Origin: an uncultured Fusibacter sp.
GTDB lineage: Bacteria > Bacillota > Clostridia > Peptostreptococcales > Acidaminobacteraceae
Length of the DNA stretch: 11,474 nucleotides
NCBI GenBank assembly: GCA_937958285.1
Contig: CALFXQ010000010.1
Location: 1-11,474 of the forward strand
Direction of reading: 5' to 3'
Below the pieces are notes generated by a model. That model worked only from the letters and a program-made list of their open reading frames with translations. It did not search any database and was not told where the DNA came from. Of this stretch, positions 1 through 6,315 are shown one piece after another (the stretch's first letter is position 1; each line of letters starts with the position of its first letter). A program made the position numbers and the translations under genes.

Positions 1-400
1 TTTTTTTAAGCCAAATTCTATTTTGCCACCAATAGTCACTCTCAGCCAACAAACAATCTAAACTCAAAAAAAAACCAGAATACTCAGGTGTATTAAAGTA
101 AATATAAAGAACATCGGCCCGTCCCTCAGCCATGTCGTAAACATAGGTTTGCATCTGGTTCTTAGAAAAATCTTCAGCTAACCCAAGAGCACGCTGATGC
201 CCCTCTAAATAACCAATATGCCTGCTCATATAAGCATCTACATCGAGAGCAATTTCACGGCCTAGCGCCTTTACATACTTAATATTAGAGTTTTGAACAA
301 GACCTTCCATTCTAAAAACACCAAAAGCTGCCATGGTTGTCGCCACTAAAAACACAATTACACCTGTCATCGCGACAATTTTATGCCTTACGCTCTTCAT
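1..400 (-). CDS. N-terminus of a dCache-type membrane sensor, probably a methyl-accepting chemotaxis protein (C-terminus beyond the left edge)
   Basis: This frame stays open from the start codon to the window edge, giving 133 residues. The start is basic (MKSVRHKIVAM), followed by a hydrophobic segment at about residues 11-28 (VIVFLVATTMAAFGVF) that reads as the first transmembrane helix. An extracytoplasmic helical region follows. The last visible residues, DYWWQNRIWLKK, resemble the W..R.WY..A motif of dCache ligand-binding domains. Such a domain senses small molecules outside the cell and passes the signal to a cytoplasmic output domain. That output domain is not in the window, so a histidine kinase or GGDEF protein is also possible. 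Two ATGs are adjacent (403 and 400). I prefer 400 because it leaves 6 bases after the GAGGTG ribosome binding site at 407-412, against 3 for the other. That site lies at the end of a repeat copy. The frame also continues upstream into the ATPase remnant without a stop. Confidence 0.72.
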   Translation of the reverse strand, partial: MKSVRHKIVAMTGVIVFLVATTMAAFGVFRMEGLVQNSNIKYVKALGREIALDVDAYMSRHIGYLEGHQRALGLAEDFSKNQMQTYVYDMAEGRADVLYIYFNTPEYSGFFLSLDCLLAESDYWWQNRIWLKK

Positions 401-406
401 CATATT

Positions 407-446
407 CACCTCGTGCCACCCTCGTGCCACCCTCGAGGGTGGCACC
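407..446 (-). repeat. Repeat copy R1: palindrome plus 11-bp units, ending in the ribosome binding site of the sensor gene
   Basis: On the minus strand this reads GTGCCACCCTC (445-435), then GAGGGTGGCAC twice (434-424 and 423-413), then GAGGTG (412-407), with an extra G at 446. The first two units form a perfect 22-bp palindrome centred on CTCGAG. The copy sits where the decayed ATPase gene loses its 3' end. Its last bases, GAGGTG, are the only Shine-Dalgarno-like sequence in front of the sensor start. One CACCCTC arm could pair with either GAGGGTG unit or partly with GAGGTG, so an RNA hairpin could affect access to the ribosome binding site. That last point is inference. Confidence 0.88.
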
Positions 447-1577
447 AGCATCATAAACACTAGTTGTTTCCTTGGTGCTTGACCTTGACTCTTAAGTCTT
501 AATAAGTATTGCTTTGCTACCTTCTCAAAAACACTACCCATAAAACGATTAAAGTCAGGCTTGATAACCTTATCGACAACTGCTTCATTCCCAAACTCAA
601 CCAACTCAGACATATAAGGAAACATATACGTGAAATAGAATCTAAAATATGAGTCTTTTAAAAAGTATAGACCCTTGCGACTCTTTGCAATCTGCTTAAT
701 AGGTATGGTCACAGGATATTCCTTCTCAATAAGACCTAGTTCTATCAAGTTATTTAGATAATAGGTGAGCCTTGTTCTATCAATCCCAGATTTTTACTCT
801 ATTTCATTAATAGTCGTACACCCAAGTGCAATAGCTTGAATCACAGTATAGTAAGACAGCACCTCTCGAAGTTCCTGCCTAAGTAAAAATTCAACTTCAT
901 TAAATAAGATTGAGCCTCTATCTAAAGCAATTCTAGCAATATTGTCATAGAAAGACGCCTTTAGGGTCACTTGTACTAAGTAGTGAGGGACGCCACCAAA
1001 CACTGCATAATATTGGATAACCTCTTCAATAGAAGAGCCACAAAGCAGCTCAGCAGTTTCATAAACAGATAACTCGTCAACTTATAATTGCCAGTAAGTC
1101 TTCCATACAATGGATTTTTAACAGTCAGTAACTCCTTTTCGATAAAAGCCATAGATGGACCGCAAAGAACTAACATTACTTGGGAATTCTTTAGCTTTTG
1201 ATCCCAACTATTTTGCAAAATTGAAGGTATTGATGAGTTGCCATTGACCATATAGGGAAATTCGTCTATAACAACCAAAACTTGCCTTTGCATAGCTTGA
1301 TTAGCAAGAAAGTCGAAGGCATCTTCCCAGGTTTTAAAAGTAGTGGTCATATTCTCAAAAGGTGTTCCCTTTAGTACAGCTATTGAAAATAACTTAAGTT
1401 GATTCTTATCCCCGTCTCAATAGCTGAATAGAAAATATGAGGTTTATCAGCCGTAAAATGCTTCAAGAGCTCCGTTTTACCGATTCTTCTTCTACCATAA
1501 ATAACAAGAAGCTCAGCATTTGCTTGTATATATCTTTTCTCCAAGTACCCCAGTTCTCTTTTTCTACCAGCAAACAT
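447..1577 (-). pseudogene. Decayed DUF234-type AAA/STAND ATPase gene: two frameshifts, one nonsense codon, 3' end lost
   Basis: Three frames join into one protein of the archaeal-type ATPase family with a C-terminal DUF234 domain. The ATG at 1577 follows a GAGGAG ribosome binding site (1584-1589). The N-terminus MFAGRKRELGYLEKRY leads to a Walker A motif, YGRRRIGKT (residues 27-35). A one-base loss in the C4 run at 1410-1413 breaks the frame after AIETG; restoring it gives DKNQLKLFSIAVLKG. The second block holds Walker B, VLVVIDEFPYM (about 1250-1282). A second one-base loss near 1077/1078 breaks YKL(D)ELSVYETAELL. The third block contains YYAVFGGVPHYL, then a TAA at 794-796 where family members continue, followed by SGIDRTRLTYYLNNL and FRFYFTYMFPYM. 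The DUF234 region ends at about 447 in repeat R1, so the usual final segment is missing. Promoter and ribosome binding site are intact, which suggests recent decay. Sequencing errors in homopolymers could explain the indels but not the missing 3' end. Confidence 0.85.
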
Positions 1578-1604
1578 AATAATCTCCTCGATACTAATGA
1601 GTCT

Positions 1605-1633
1605 ATTATATGTCTCTAGACTTATTTTGTCGA
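1605..1633 (-). promoter_or_regulatory. Sigma-A-type promoter of the ATPase pseudogene
   Basis: On the minus strand there is TCGACA (1633-1628, five of six matches to TTGACA), a 17-base spacer and a perfect TATAAT (1610-1605). It lies 28 bases before the ATPase ATG, a normal leader length. This is a sequence match only. Confidence 0.7.
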
Positions 1634-1663
1634 GTTTAAATTAGACTAATCACGCCTCTACAC

Positions 1664-1689
1664 AAAAGTGCCACCCTCGAGGGTGGCAC
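1664..1689 (-). terminator. Terminator-like hairpin formed by repeat R2, after the three-gene operon
   Basis: On the minus strand the two 11-base arms GTGCCACCCTC and GAGGGTGGCAC (1689-1668) form a perfect GC-rich hairpin followed by TTTT (1667-1664). This has the form of a rho-independent terminator, 23 bases after the stop of the coiled-coil gene. The T run is short, so efficiency is uncertain. Confidence 0.6.
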
Positions 1690-1712
1690 GAGGGTGGCTC
1701 GAGGGTGGCACC
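1668..1712 (+). repeat. Repeat copy R2: palindrome plus two further 11-bp units
   Basis: On the plus strand it reads GTGCCACCCTC (1668-1678), GAGGGTGGCAC (1679-1689), GAGGGTGGCTC (1690-1700), GAGGGTGGCAC (1701-1711) and C at 1712. The third unit carries an A-to-T change that creates another CTCGAG. The last base of the repeat is also the last base of the coiled-coil gene's TAG codon, so repeat and gene abut exactly. Confidence 0.9.
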
Positions 1713-2848
1713 TATATAAAGAATTGTACAACAGCTACAATCAATCCAGTTGCTCCAACAACATATGAAATATAGACCAACTTTTTATTTGCTATATCGC
1801 TAAGCTTCTCAATAATTCCCTTTTCCATATTTTCAACCAGTACCTCATTATCCGATATCTTCTTTGAGAGCTTATCACACACAGCTTGCAGTTCAATAAT
1901 TTGAGCATCTTTAACGAGGCTAGATTCCAGTAACTGATTTACTAGCATTGAAAGCTCTTCGTCCCTTTCCGCTTGCCTCGCTATTTCCTTGTCTTGGTTT
2001 CTATTTTTTTCTTCACCAACTTCAATCAATCTTGCAAGCTCTGCATCAATTTCCGCTTGGCGAGCTATCTGCTCATCCTGTCTTCTATCCTTTTCTAAAC
2101 CAGCGGCAATCTCTCTTGCATGTTCTGCATCAATCTCCGCTTGGCGCGCTAGCGCTGCATCCTGGATTTTGTCCTTCTCAGCTTTTTCCGCAAGTATTTT
2201 ATCATGCTCTCTATCTTTTTCAGCCTGTTTCTCTAAAAGGGCATTCTGTTTCTCTTCGTGATCCAACTGTTCTTTCAACAGCTTTTCATATTCCGTGTCC
2301 CTCTGTTCATGTGTTCGTAATTTCACTTCATGTGCTTTTACCTTTTCACTTAAATCACTTTGTTTTTTCATGATGTCTTCTTGAGCTTTAAGCTGTTTTA
2401 CAACAGCAATTAACTCCTGACGAGCAAACTCGTCAAGTTCTTCCTCAGAAGCACCTTTCAGTTTAAGTTCAAGTTCCCTTACAACGCTTCTATTCATTGC
2501 AATGTTTGAAACGCCAAGTGCAAATAAAAACTTTGTAATTTCAGCAAGTTTCTGCTGATACTCAAAAGATACTTCCATTGCATGAGCTGTAGATATTTGG
2601 GCATCAGCCAAGTCAACCGTTGCTTCTTGTAATGATTCAATCGCTGCCTTCTTTTGAAACAATCCTGTAGATTTGTCCTTAGCTAACTTAGCAGAGTTTT
2701 TAGCAGAATCCGCTTTTCTAATTGCTTCACTGACATTTTCTTTTAGAACCTTTAATCCGGTAAATTGCTCTTTAATAATCGAAGGTACCTGACTAGCATT
2801 TAATTCAACTGAAATCATATTAGTGTCAACCATTAGTGCTACCCCCAT
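1712..2848 (-). CDS. Coiled-coil protein with 28-residue repeats and a C-terminal membrane anchor, function unknown
   Basis: This 378-residue protein is the last gene of a three-gene operon. Residues 1-160 are helical and rich in Ala, Lys and Glu, and include ALGVSNIAMNRSVVRELELK and EEELDEFARQELIAVVKQLK, which look like a folded family-specific domain. From about 160 to 345 it is a long charged coiled coil. Within it, residues 206-305 form a four-heptad (28-residue) repeat with the recurring core ARQAEIDAE and a QD near the end. The last 20 or so residues (about 357-378, VYISYVVGATGLIVAVVQFF) are one hydrophobic helix ending at the stop, as in a tail-anchored protein with its bulk in the cytoplasm. 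The ATG at 2848 directly follows the upstream TAG. A second ATG at 2833 has GGGGG eight bases before it and is an alternative start. I do not recognise the function. A scaffold or spacer role at the membrane is inference from shape. Confidence 0.85.
   Translation of the reverse strand: MGVALMVDTNMISVELNASQVPSIIKEQFTGLKVLKENVSEAIRKADSAKNSAKLAKDKSTGLFQKKAAIESLQEATVDLADAQISTAHAMEVSFEYQQKLAEITKFLFALGVSNIAMNRSVVRELELKLKGASEEELDEFARQELIAVVKQLKAQEDIMKKQSDLSEKVKAHEVKLRTHEQRDTEYEKLLKEQLDHEEKQNALLEKQAEKDREHDKILAEKAEKDKIQDAALARQAEIDAEHAREIAAGLEKDRRQDEQIARQAEIDAELARLIEVGEEKNRNQDKEIARQAERDEELSMLVNQLLESSLVKDAQIIELQAVCDKLSKKISDNEVLVENMEKGIIEKLSDIANKKLVYISYVVGATGLIVAVVQFFI
1934..2233 (-). repeat. Imperfect 84-bp in-frame tandem repeat in the coiled-coil gene
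   Basis: Residues 206-233, 234-261 and 262-289 align without gaps as three 28-residue units. A partial fourth unit starts at 290. The shared pattern is (A/E)(R/K)QAE.D.E...I, then an EK.. block, then QD. The DNA copies are similar but diverged. Copies of this kind could expand or contract by recombination, so length variants among relatives are plausible. Confidence 0.75.
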
Positions 2849-3406
2849 CTACATTTCATCCTTAGCTAAATAATCTAAATACAAAACGAATGCTAAGCAA
2901 TCGTATTGTTGTAGTGTAATTGCCTTAGAAGTACTTTTTATATCCAACAAACCTTTCCTTGACACCTTTTGAAAGTCCTTTGTAACCCATTTATGATCCA
3001 CATTTCCAATGCGGTCTATGTAATTCTTCTCTAAATCTACATATTCCTGACTTCTCTTATTTGCATATAAAATGAAGCTATCATAATCACCACCTGACAG
3101 TTTTATGTCATCTGCCTTTAAGAGAAATCCATCTACCGAAATAAATATATTCATACCGTATTTACTAAACACTTTTCTATAAGACAAATCCGGCTTTTGA
3201 ATCTCGCCGACATATATCTTGATCGCGTTTTTAGAGATATTTGCATGCTTTAAGGCCGCTACAGAGTAAATCTCAACAATACACCCAGAACCAACATCAC
3301 TTGAGAATACTTCCACATCATTTATAAACTGAAATAGATGCAATAAGTTAATCCCATAAGCGATTTCTTTACCTTCACAAACAATGGCAAATCTGTTTTT
3401 ATACAT
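2849..3406 (-). CDS. Conserved-looking 185-residue protein, function unknown
   Basis: This is the middle gene of the three-gene operon, starting 19 bases after the 540-residue gene and ending in a TAG that directly abuts the next ATG. The start has a good ribosome binding site (GAGGTAA, 3 bases before the ATG). The protein has no signal peptide or membrane helix and looks like a compact mixed alpha/beta cytoplasmic protein. Notable stretches are RFAIVCEGKEIAYGINLL at the N-terminus, a central GGDYDSFILYANKRSQEYVDL and a C-terminal QQYDCLAFVLYLDYLAKDE. I find no catalytic or nucleotide-binding motif and do not recognise the family. Its position suggests that it works with, or regulates, the two larger proteins. 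Confidence 0.82.
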   Translation of the reverse strand: MYKNRFAIVCEGKEIAYGINLLHLFQFINDVEVFSSDVGSGCIVEIYSVAALKHANISKNAIKIYVGEIQKPDLSYRKVFSKYGMNIFISVDGFLLKADDIKLSGGDYDSFILYANKRSQEYVDLEKNYIDRIGNVDHKWVTKDFQKVSRKGLLDIKSTSKAITLQQYDCLAFVLYLDYLAKDEM

Positions 3407-3425
3407 ATATTACCTCATGTATAGA

Positions 3426-5048
3426 TTATCCCCATTCCAAGATATCTGCTAATTCGTCGACTAACCTAGGATTCTTCTTTTTAACCTCAGGGACCATTTG
3501 TCCAATACTTTTAAGTGAACCCTTCATATCCTCAAACGCCTGCACGAAAATCTCAGTCGTTTTTTCCACCATTCCATAGGCTTGTTCTAAAGTTTCTTCT
3601 GTGCTCTCTGCTGCTATCCACATGCCAGCTTGCTTGTAGTATACTTTTGCTCCTAGCAAGAAAATCTGCTCACCCTGAAGTTTAATCCTCTGGTTTCTCT
3701 TTGCAGACCTAGAAATACCCATGCCAACATCAACCGATACTGCCACAACAAATCTACCTACCCCAACAAAGTTGACCCTTAAGAGCATATTAGATAAAAA
3801 CGTCGAAACATCAACTGACTTTGATGCAGCCCGTACCGCTGCATCTGCCATATCTATTGCAGTAAAGGTGCCTGTTGCAATTGTCATCATTCTCACTATT
3901 GTTCTGTTATTGAAGGGAATAACTTTCTTCCACTCAATCGCACTAACATCATGCTTTTCCTTTAACTCCATAATAAATCTTCGAATAAAATAGGATGCTC
4001 TTACAAGAACTTCGTTGATAATCACAGGCATGGCTTGCCGTTTCAACTCATGCATTATCGCCATCTCAGTTTTAACATCGAGTTTGCTTTCTGGACCTTC
4101 AAAGAGTTTATTGAACACACCAAGATCAATTTTATTTTTACCTGTTCCGATGCCATTCTTATATGCATCTCTTAACTTCATCAAAAAGTCTTCATTGCGA
4201 AAACACGGAATAGATGCTAATTCAGATATCGTTGAAAAAAATGAACCAGGAAGACTTGTTTTAGTTGCTATATCACTCATTAAATGACCTTTTCTATTTG
4301 CAATCGTCTTTGCACAAGTAATAAACCAGTTAATAATTCCTGCAAATAGCTTTGTTACTGCATTTTTTCCAACAAAATTTCCATATTCATTAACCACAAT
4401 TGGAATGTTAATATCTTCACCATACTTATTTACATAGCGTGTGCTCCCAGTAAATTGAACGATAATACAACAAATAAGCCCTACTAAAGTTGGATGATGA
4501 CAAAAGTCATCCAGTCTATGTGTTTGGCCATCAATTCCGAAGTTACCCGATTTGTATGCACCATCACCTGGTAAACGGAACTTCCATTCTAGAAACTCGA
4601 TAGCTGTTTCTAGTCTATTAGGATCTTTCGACTTTCTTCTAGGCAAACCTTGTCCCTCTAATGCAAAATTACAGTAGGGCACATAGTCTGGCATTTTCTT
4701 CGCAAAATCGATTACCTTACGATTAACTTTCTCACCTGTATTTTGTTTTGCCTCAGCAAAATTCCACTCACCAACGAAAGTAGCGTCAATGATTCCAGTG
4801 ATAACACCACTGGTAACTGCTATCGCATAATCTATGCCATCTGCATGATTCGTTAGTCTATCAATATCCGAATTCAATTTTACAATTTTGCTTTCAACTT
4901 CAGATAACTGTTCATCAATGGATGCTATGCCCTCAACAATATGTCGCTGCCTATCATCCTCAATGCAATTTAAATCAACTAGAGGCATTACCTCAAACTC
5001 AACCTCAAAATCATTAGCCGCACTTCTAAAATCAACGATTTTACCCAT
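3426..5048 (-). CDS. 540-residue multi-helical protein, first gene of an unassigned three-gene operon
   Basis: There is no signal peptide. A short coiled coil (about 41-70) is followed by a glycine-rich hydrophobic stretch (72-92, including AIAVTSGVITGIIDATFVG). Residues 177-200 contain HRLDDFCHHPTLVGLICCII, a His/Asp cluster leading into a hydrophobic helix. Further hydrophobic or amphipathic segments lie at about 230-250 (VTKLFAGIINWFITCAKTIA), 384-405 and 420-445 (LLRVNFVGVGRFVVAVSVDVG). The tail from 480 is charged and helical. Several segments are hydrophobic enough for membrane association, but charged residues within and around them make a stable multi-span topology uncertain. My impression, unverified, is that similar hypothetical proteins occur in other Clostridia. 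No enzyme motif is evident. The ATG at 5048 follows GGTGAT at short distance. A promoter lies about 110 bases upstream. Confidence 0.85.
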   Translation of the reverse strand: MGKIVDFRSAANDFEVEFEVMPLVDLNCIEDDRQRHIVEGIASIDEQLSEVESKIVKLNSDIDRLTNHADGIDYAIAVTSGVITGIIDATFVGEWNFAEAKQNTGEKVNRKVIDFAKKMPDYVPYCNFALEGQGLPRRKSKDPNRLETAIEFLEWKFRLPGDGAYKSGNFGIDGQTHRLDDFCHHPTLVGLICCIIVQFTGSTRYVNKYGEDINIPIVVNEYGNFVGKNAVTKLFAGIINWFITCAKTIANRKGHLMSDIATKTSLPGSFFSTISELASIPCFRNEDFLMKLRDAYKNGIGTGKNKIDLGVFNKLFEGPESKLDVKTEMAIMHELKRQAMPVIINEVLVRASYFIRRFIMELKEKHDVSAIEWKKVIPFNNRTIVRMMTIATGTFTAIDMADAAVRAASKSVDVSTFLSNMLLRVNFVGVGRFVVAVSVDVGMGISRSAKRNQRIKLQGEQIFLLGAKVYYKQAGMWIAAESTEETLEQAYGMVEKTTEIFVQAFEDMKGSLKSIGQMVPEVKKKNPRLVDELADILEWG

Positions 5049-5158
5049 GCATCACCATCTTTCTCATGTTTAGAAACCTGGTTCCGAAGGTGTAACATCC
5101 CCTTTCCTGCATCGCCCACGGTGCCCATACTTTACTTAAATCTTATAATAACAAAAGC

Positions 5159-5187
5159 AATAAAATTGGTATTGGGCTGATTGTCAA
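5159..5187 (-). promoter_or_regulatory. Candidate promoter of the three-gene operon
   Basis: On the minus strand there is a perfect TTGACA (5187-5182), a 17-base spacer and TTTATT (5164-5159, four of six matches to TATAAT). It lies just downstream of palindrome R3, so the operon appears insulated from the stalk-protein gene. It leaves a leader of roughly 105 bases before the ATG at 5048. Confidence 0.5.
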
Positions 5188-5197
5188 ATACGCTTCA

Positions 5198-5229
5198 AAA
5201 AGGTGCCACCCTCGAGGGTGGCACCTTTT
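5198..5229. terminator. Repeat copy R3: perfect 32-bp palindrome, a likely two-way terminator
   Basis: The arms GTGCCACCCTC and GAGGGTGGCAC are extended by GG/CC and by AAAA/TTTT, giving 16 bases perfectly mirrored on each side of CTCGAG (centre 5213/5214). The minus strand ends in five T residues and the plus strand in four. This is the shortest form of the repeat family, with a single unit and its inverted arm. It lies about 115 bases after the stalk-protein gene, so it probably ends that transcript. Confidence 0.85.
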
Positions 5230-5342
5230 ACTAGCACCGCATATACAATGTACTTCACCGTCCCAAGGGCAAGCATCTCCCAAGGAGCGTGAGCGACCAG
5301 CCTCGCCAGCCGCCCTATCCGCACCGGGGAGTGCCCCTAAGC
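5230..5342. other. GC-rich intergenic islet next to palindrome R3
   Basis: Between the palindrome and the stalk-protein stop codon, positions 5251-5340 are about 66 percent G+C (59 of 90 bases counted by hand), far above both flanks. On the minus strand it contains GGCTGG twice, three bases apart, and a GGGGCACTCCCC mini-hairpin near 5325-5338. An open frame crosses it but also overlaps the stalk gene and lacks a credible start. It may be part of a larger repeat element that includes R3. Confidence 0.5.
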
Positions 5343-6068
5343 CTATTTCAAAGCAAACCAAACCCCGCCTGTGCCATCGTACTTTGTTCCAAAAGAGAAC
5401 TTTGGCGTATCGTTCACATCCACCAATGCTGGAATCCAGCCTGTTGAATCTGAACCCGCATAAAGTGTCGTGTCCAAGGCATCATTAAGTGTTACTATGC
5501 CAATATCGTACTTCTTGTTCTTCGCGTTGAAGAAATTGAAAAGCACATAGCTGATGTCGAAGGATTTGCCATCAGATGCTTCCAGAAGCTTAAACTCCAC
5601 CTTCACCAACATATACTCCTTACCAGCTGGCGGCTCGGCATTAAACAGGTTGTCCGCCTTGACCTTTTCAAGTGCAGCAGCACCACGCACAACCTCTAGC
5701 ACCTTGATCTGAGCCTTGAATTTCGCCACAATCCAATCAAAGGAAACCACTTGAGACGTGCCAATCGGCGCTGGGTTGTTCATGTTGAATTTATTGGCCA
5801 CCACTGGCTCATATATTGCTGCAGAATTCGTCTTTTTGTCCCAACTAAAAGATTTCTTTAGCCCTGCTGCGACCTTGTCAGCCGGCACATAGAGCTTGCC
5901 CTTATAAACCAAATTGTCGTTCGACACTGGTGTGCCATTAATGGTCAGTTTGACCTGGTTCACAAAGGCCTCGATTTTCACGGACTTGGTTGTCGCAAAC
6001 CCTAGCCCCGAGAACAAGAAGGCCATCGTCAACACACCTGCTAGAAATCCTTGAAACTGCTTCTTCAT
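5343..6068 (-). CDS. Secreted stalk-domain (copper amine oxidase N-terminal-like) protein with a DUF4352-like C-terminal domain
   Basis: This 241-residue exported protein has a signal peptide: MKKQF, a hydrophobic core (about 8-22) and likely cleavage after GFA at residue 25. Residues about 30-87 match the stalk domain seen in Firmicutes surface proteins (VKLTINGTPVSNDNLVYKGKLYVPADKVA, given here as VKLTINGTPV and KGKLYVPADKVA, then FSWDKKTNSAAIY). This domain is named after copper amine oxidase but is not catalytic. Residues about 95-241 resemble the immunoglobulin-like DUF4352 fold: NPAPIGTSQ, a VLEVVRG strand and PPAGKEYMLVKVEF. No sortase motif or lipobox is present, so it is probably secreted or held non-covalently in the wall. 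The ATG has a strong GGAGGT site five bases upstream. It is a single-gene unit between repeats R3 and R4. Confidence 0.85.
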   Translation of the reverse strand: MKKQFQGFLAGVLTMAFLFSGLGFATTKSVKIEAFVNQVKLTINGTPVSNDNLVYKGKLYVPADKVAAGLKKSFSWDKKTNSAAIYEPVVANKFNMNNPAPIGTSQVVSFDWIVAKFKAQIKVLEVVRGAAALEKVKADNLFNAEPPAGKEYMLVKVEFKLLEASDGKSFDISYVLFNFFNAKNKKYDIGIVTLNDALDTTLYAGSDSTGWIPALVDVNDTPKFSFGTKYDGTGGVWFALK

Positions 6069-6098
6069 ATTATACCTCCAATAAAATTAATAATTTAT

Positions 6099-6122
6099 GA
6101 TAAGGGGCTTGCCGCCCCTATC
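6099..6122 (-). other. Leader hairpin upstream of the stalk-protein gene
   Basis: A six-base stem (AGGGGC/GCCCCT, 6103-6108 and 6114-6119) with a five-base loop is extended by GAT/ATC beyond a one-base bulge. It ends about 30 bases before the ATG and is followed by AT-rich sequence without a solid T run. It may be a transcript-stabilising or attenuator-like structure. I could not match it to a known riboswitch. Confidence 0.4.
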
Positions 6123-6211
6123 ATACGAGCCGTGTACTTTAGAATTAGTATGTGATATAGCAACAACCTTACATTCAGATTTTGTTATTTATTTAACAAT
6201 TAACTTTCCAG

Positions 6212-6235
6212 AAAAAGCCGCCCGCAAGCGGCTTA
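6212..6235 (-). terminator. Rho-independent terminator of the capEFG operon
   Basis: On the minus strand AAGCCGC and GCGGCTT form a seven-base stem around a six-base loop and are followed directly by TTTTTC when the final Ts of the arm are counted (stem arms 6234-6228 and 6221-6215). There is no T run on the plus strand, so the direction fits the cap operon. It lies about 80 bases after the capG stop, with repeat R4 in between. Confidence 0.8.
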
Positions 6236-6245
6236 AAAAGGATAC

Positions 6246-6313
6246 GGTGGTGAGGGTGGCTCGAGGGTGGCACGAGGGTGGCACGAGGGTGGCACCAGGG
6301 CAAGGGTGGCACC
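6246..6313 (+). repeat. Repeat copy R4: direct array of 11-bp units without the inverted arm
   Basis: On the plus strand it reads GGTGGT, GAGGGTGGCTC (6252-6262), GAGGGTGGCAC three times (6263-6273, 6274-6284, 6285-6295), then CAGGGCA and a last AGGGTGGCACC ending at 6313. All units point the same way, so unlike the other copies it cannot form the 22-bp palindrome. It begins two bases after the capG stop and would be transcribed as the operon's 3' leader to the terminator. The first unit carries the same A-to-T variant found in R2. Confidence 0.9.
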
Positions 6314-6315
6314 TG

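Noticed and set aside
1948..2373. Plus-strand open frames opposite the coiled-coil gene
   Set aside because: The repetitive composition is a mirror of the 84-bp coding repeat. No start signals or domains.
3721..4287. Plus-strand open frames opposite the 540-residue gene
   Set aside because: Antisense shadows with no start signals. The minus-strand frame is long and continuous.
5143..5361. Minus-strand open frame of 72 codons across palindrome R3 and the GC-rich islet
   Set aside because: It overlaps the end of the stalk-protein gene, reads through a perfect palindrome, and gives a low-complexity peptide with no convincing start.
6246..6313. CRISPR array
   Set aside because: The 11-bp units are directly adjacent without spacers, and there are no cas genes in the window.
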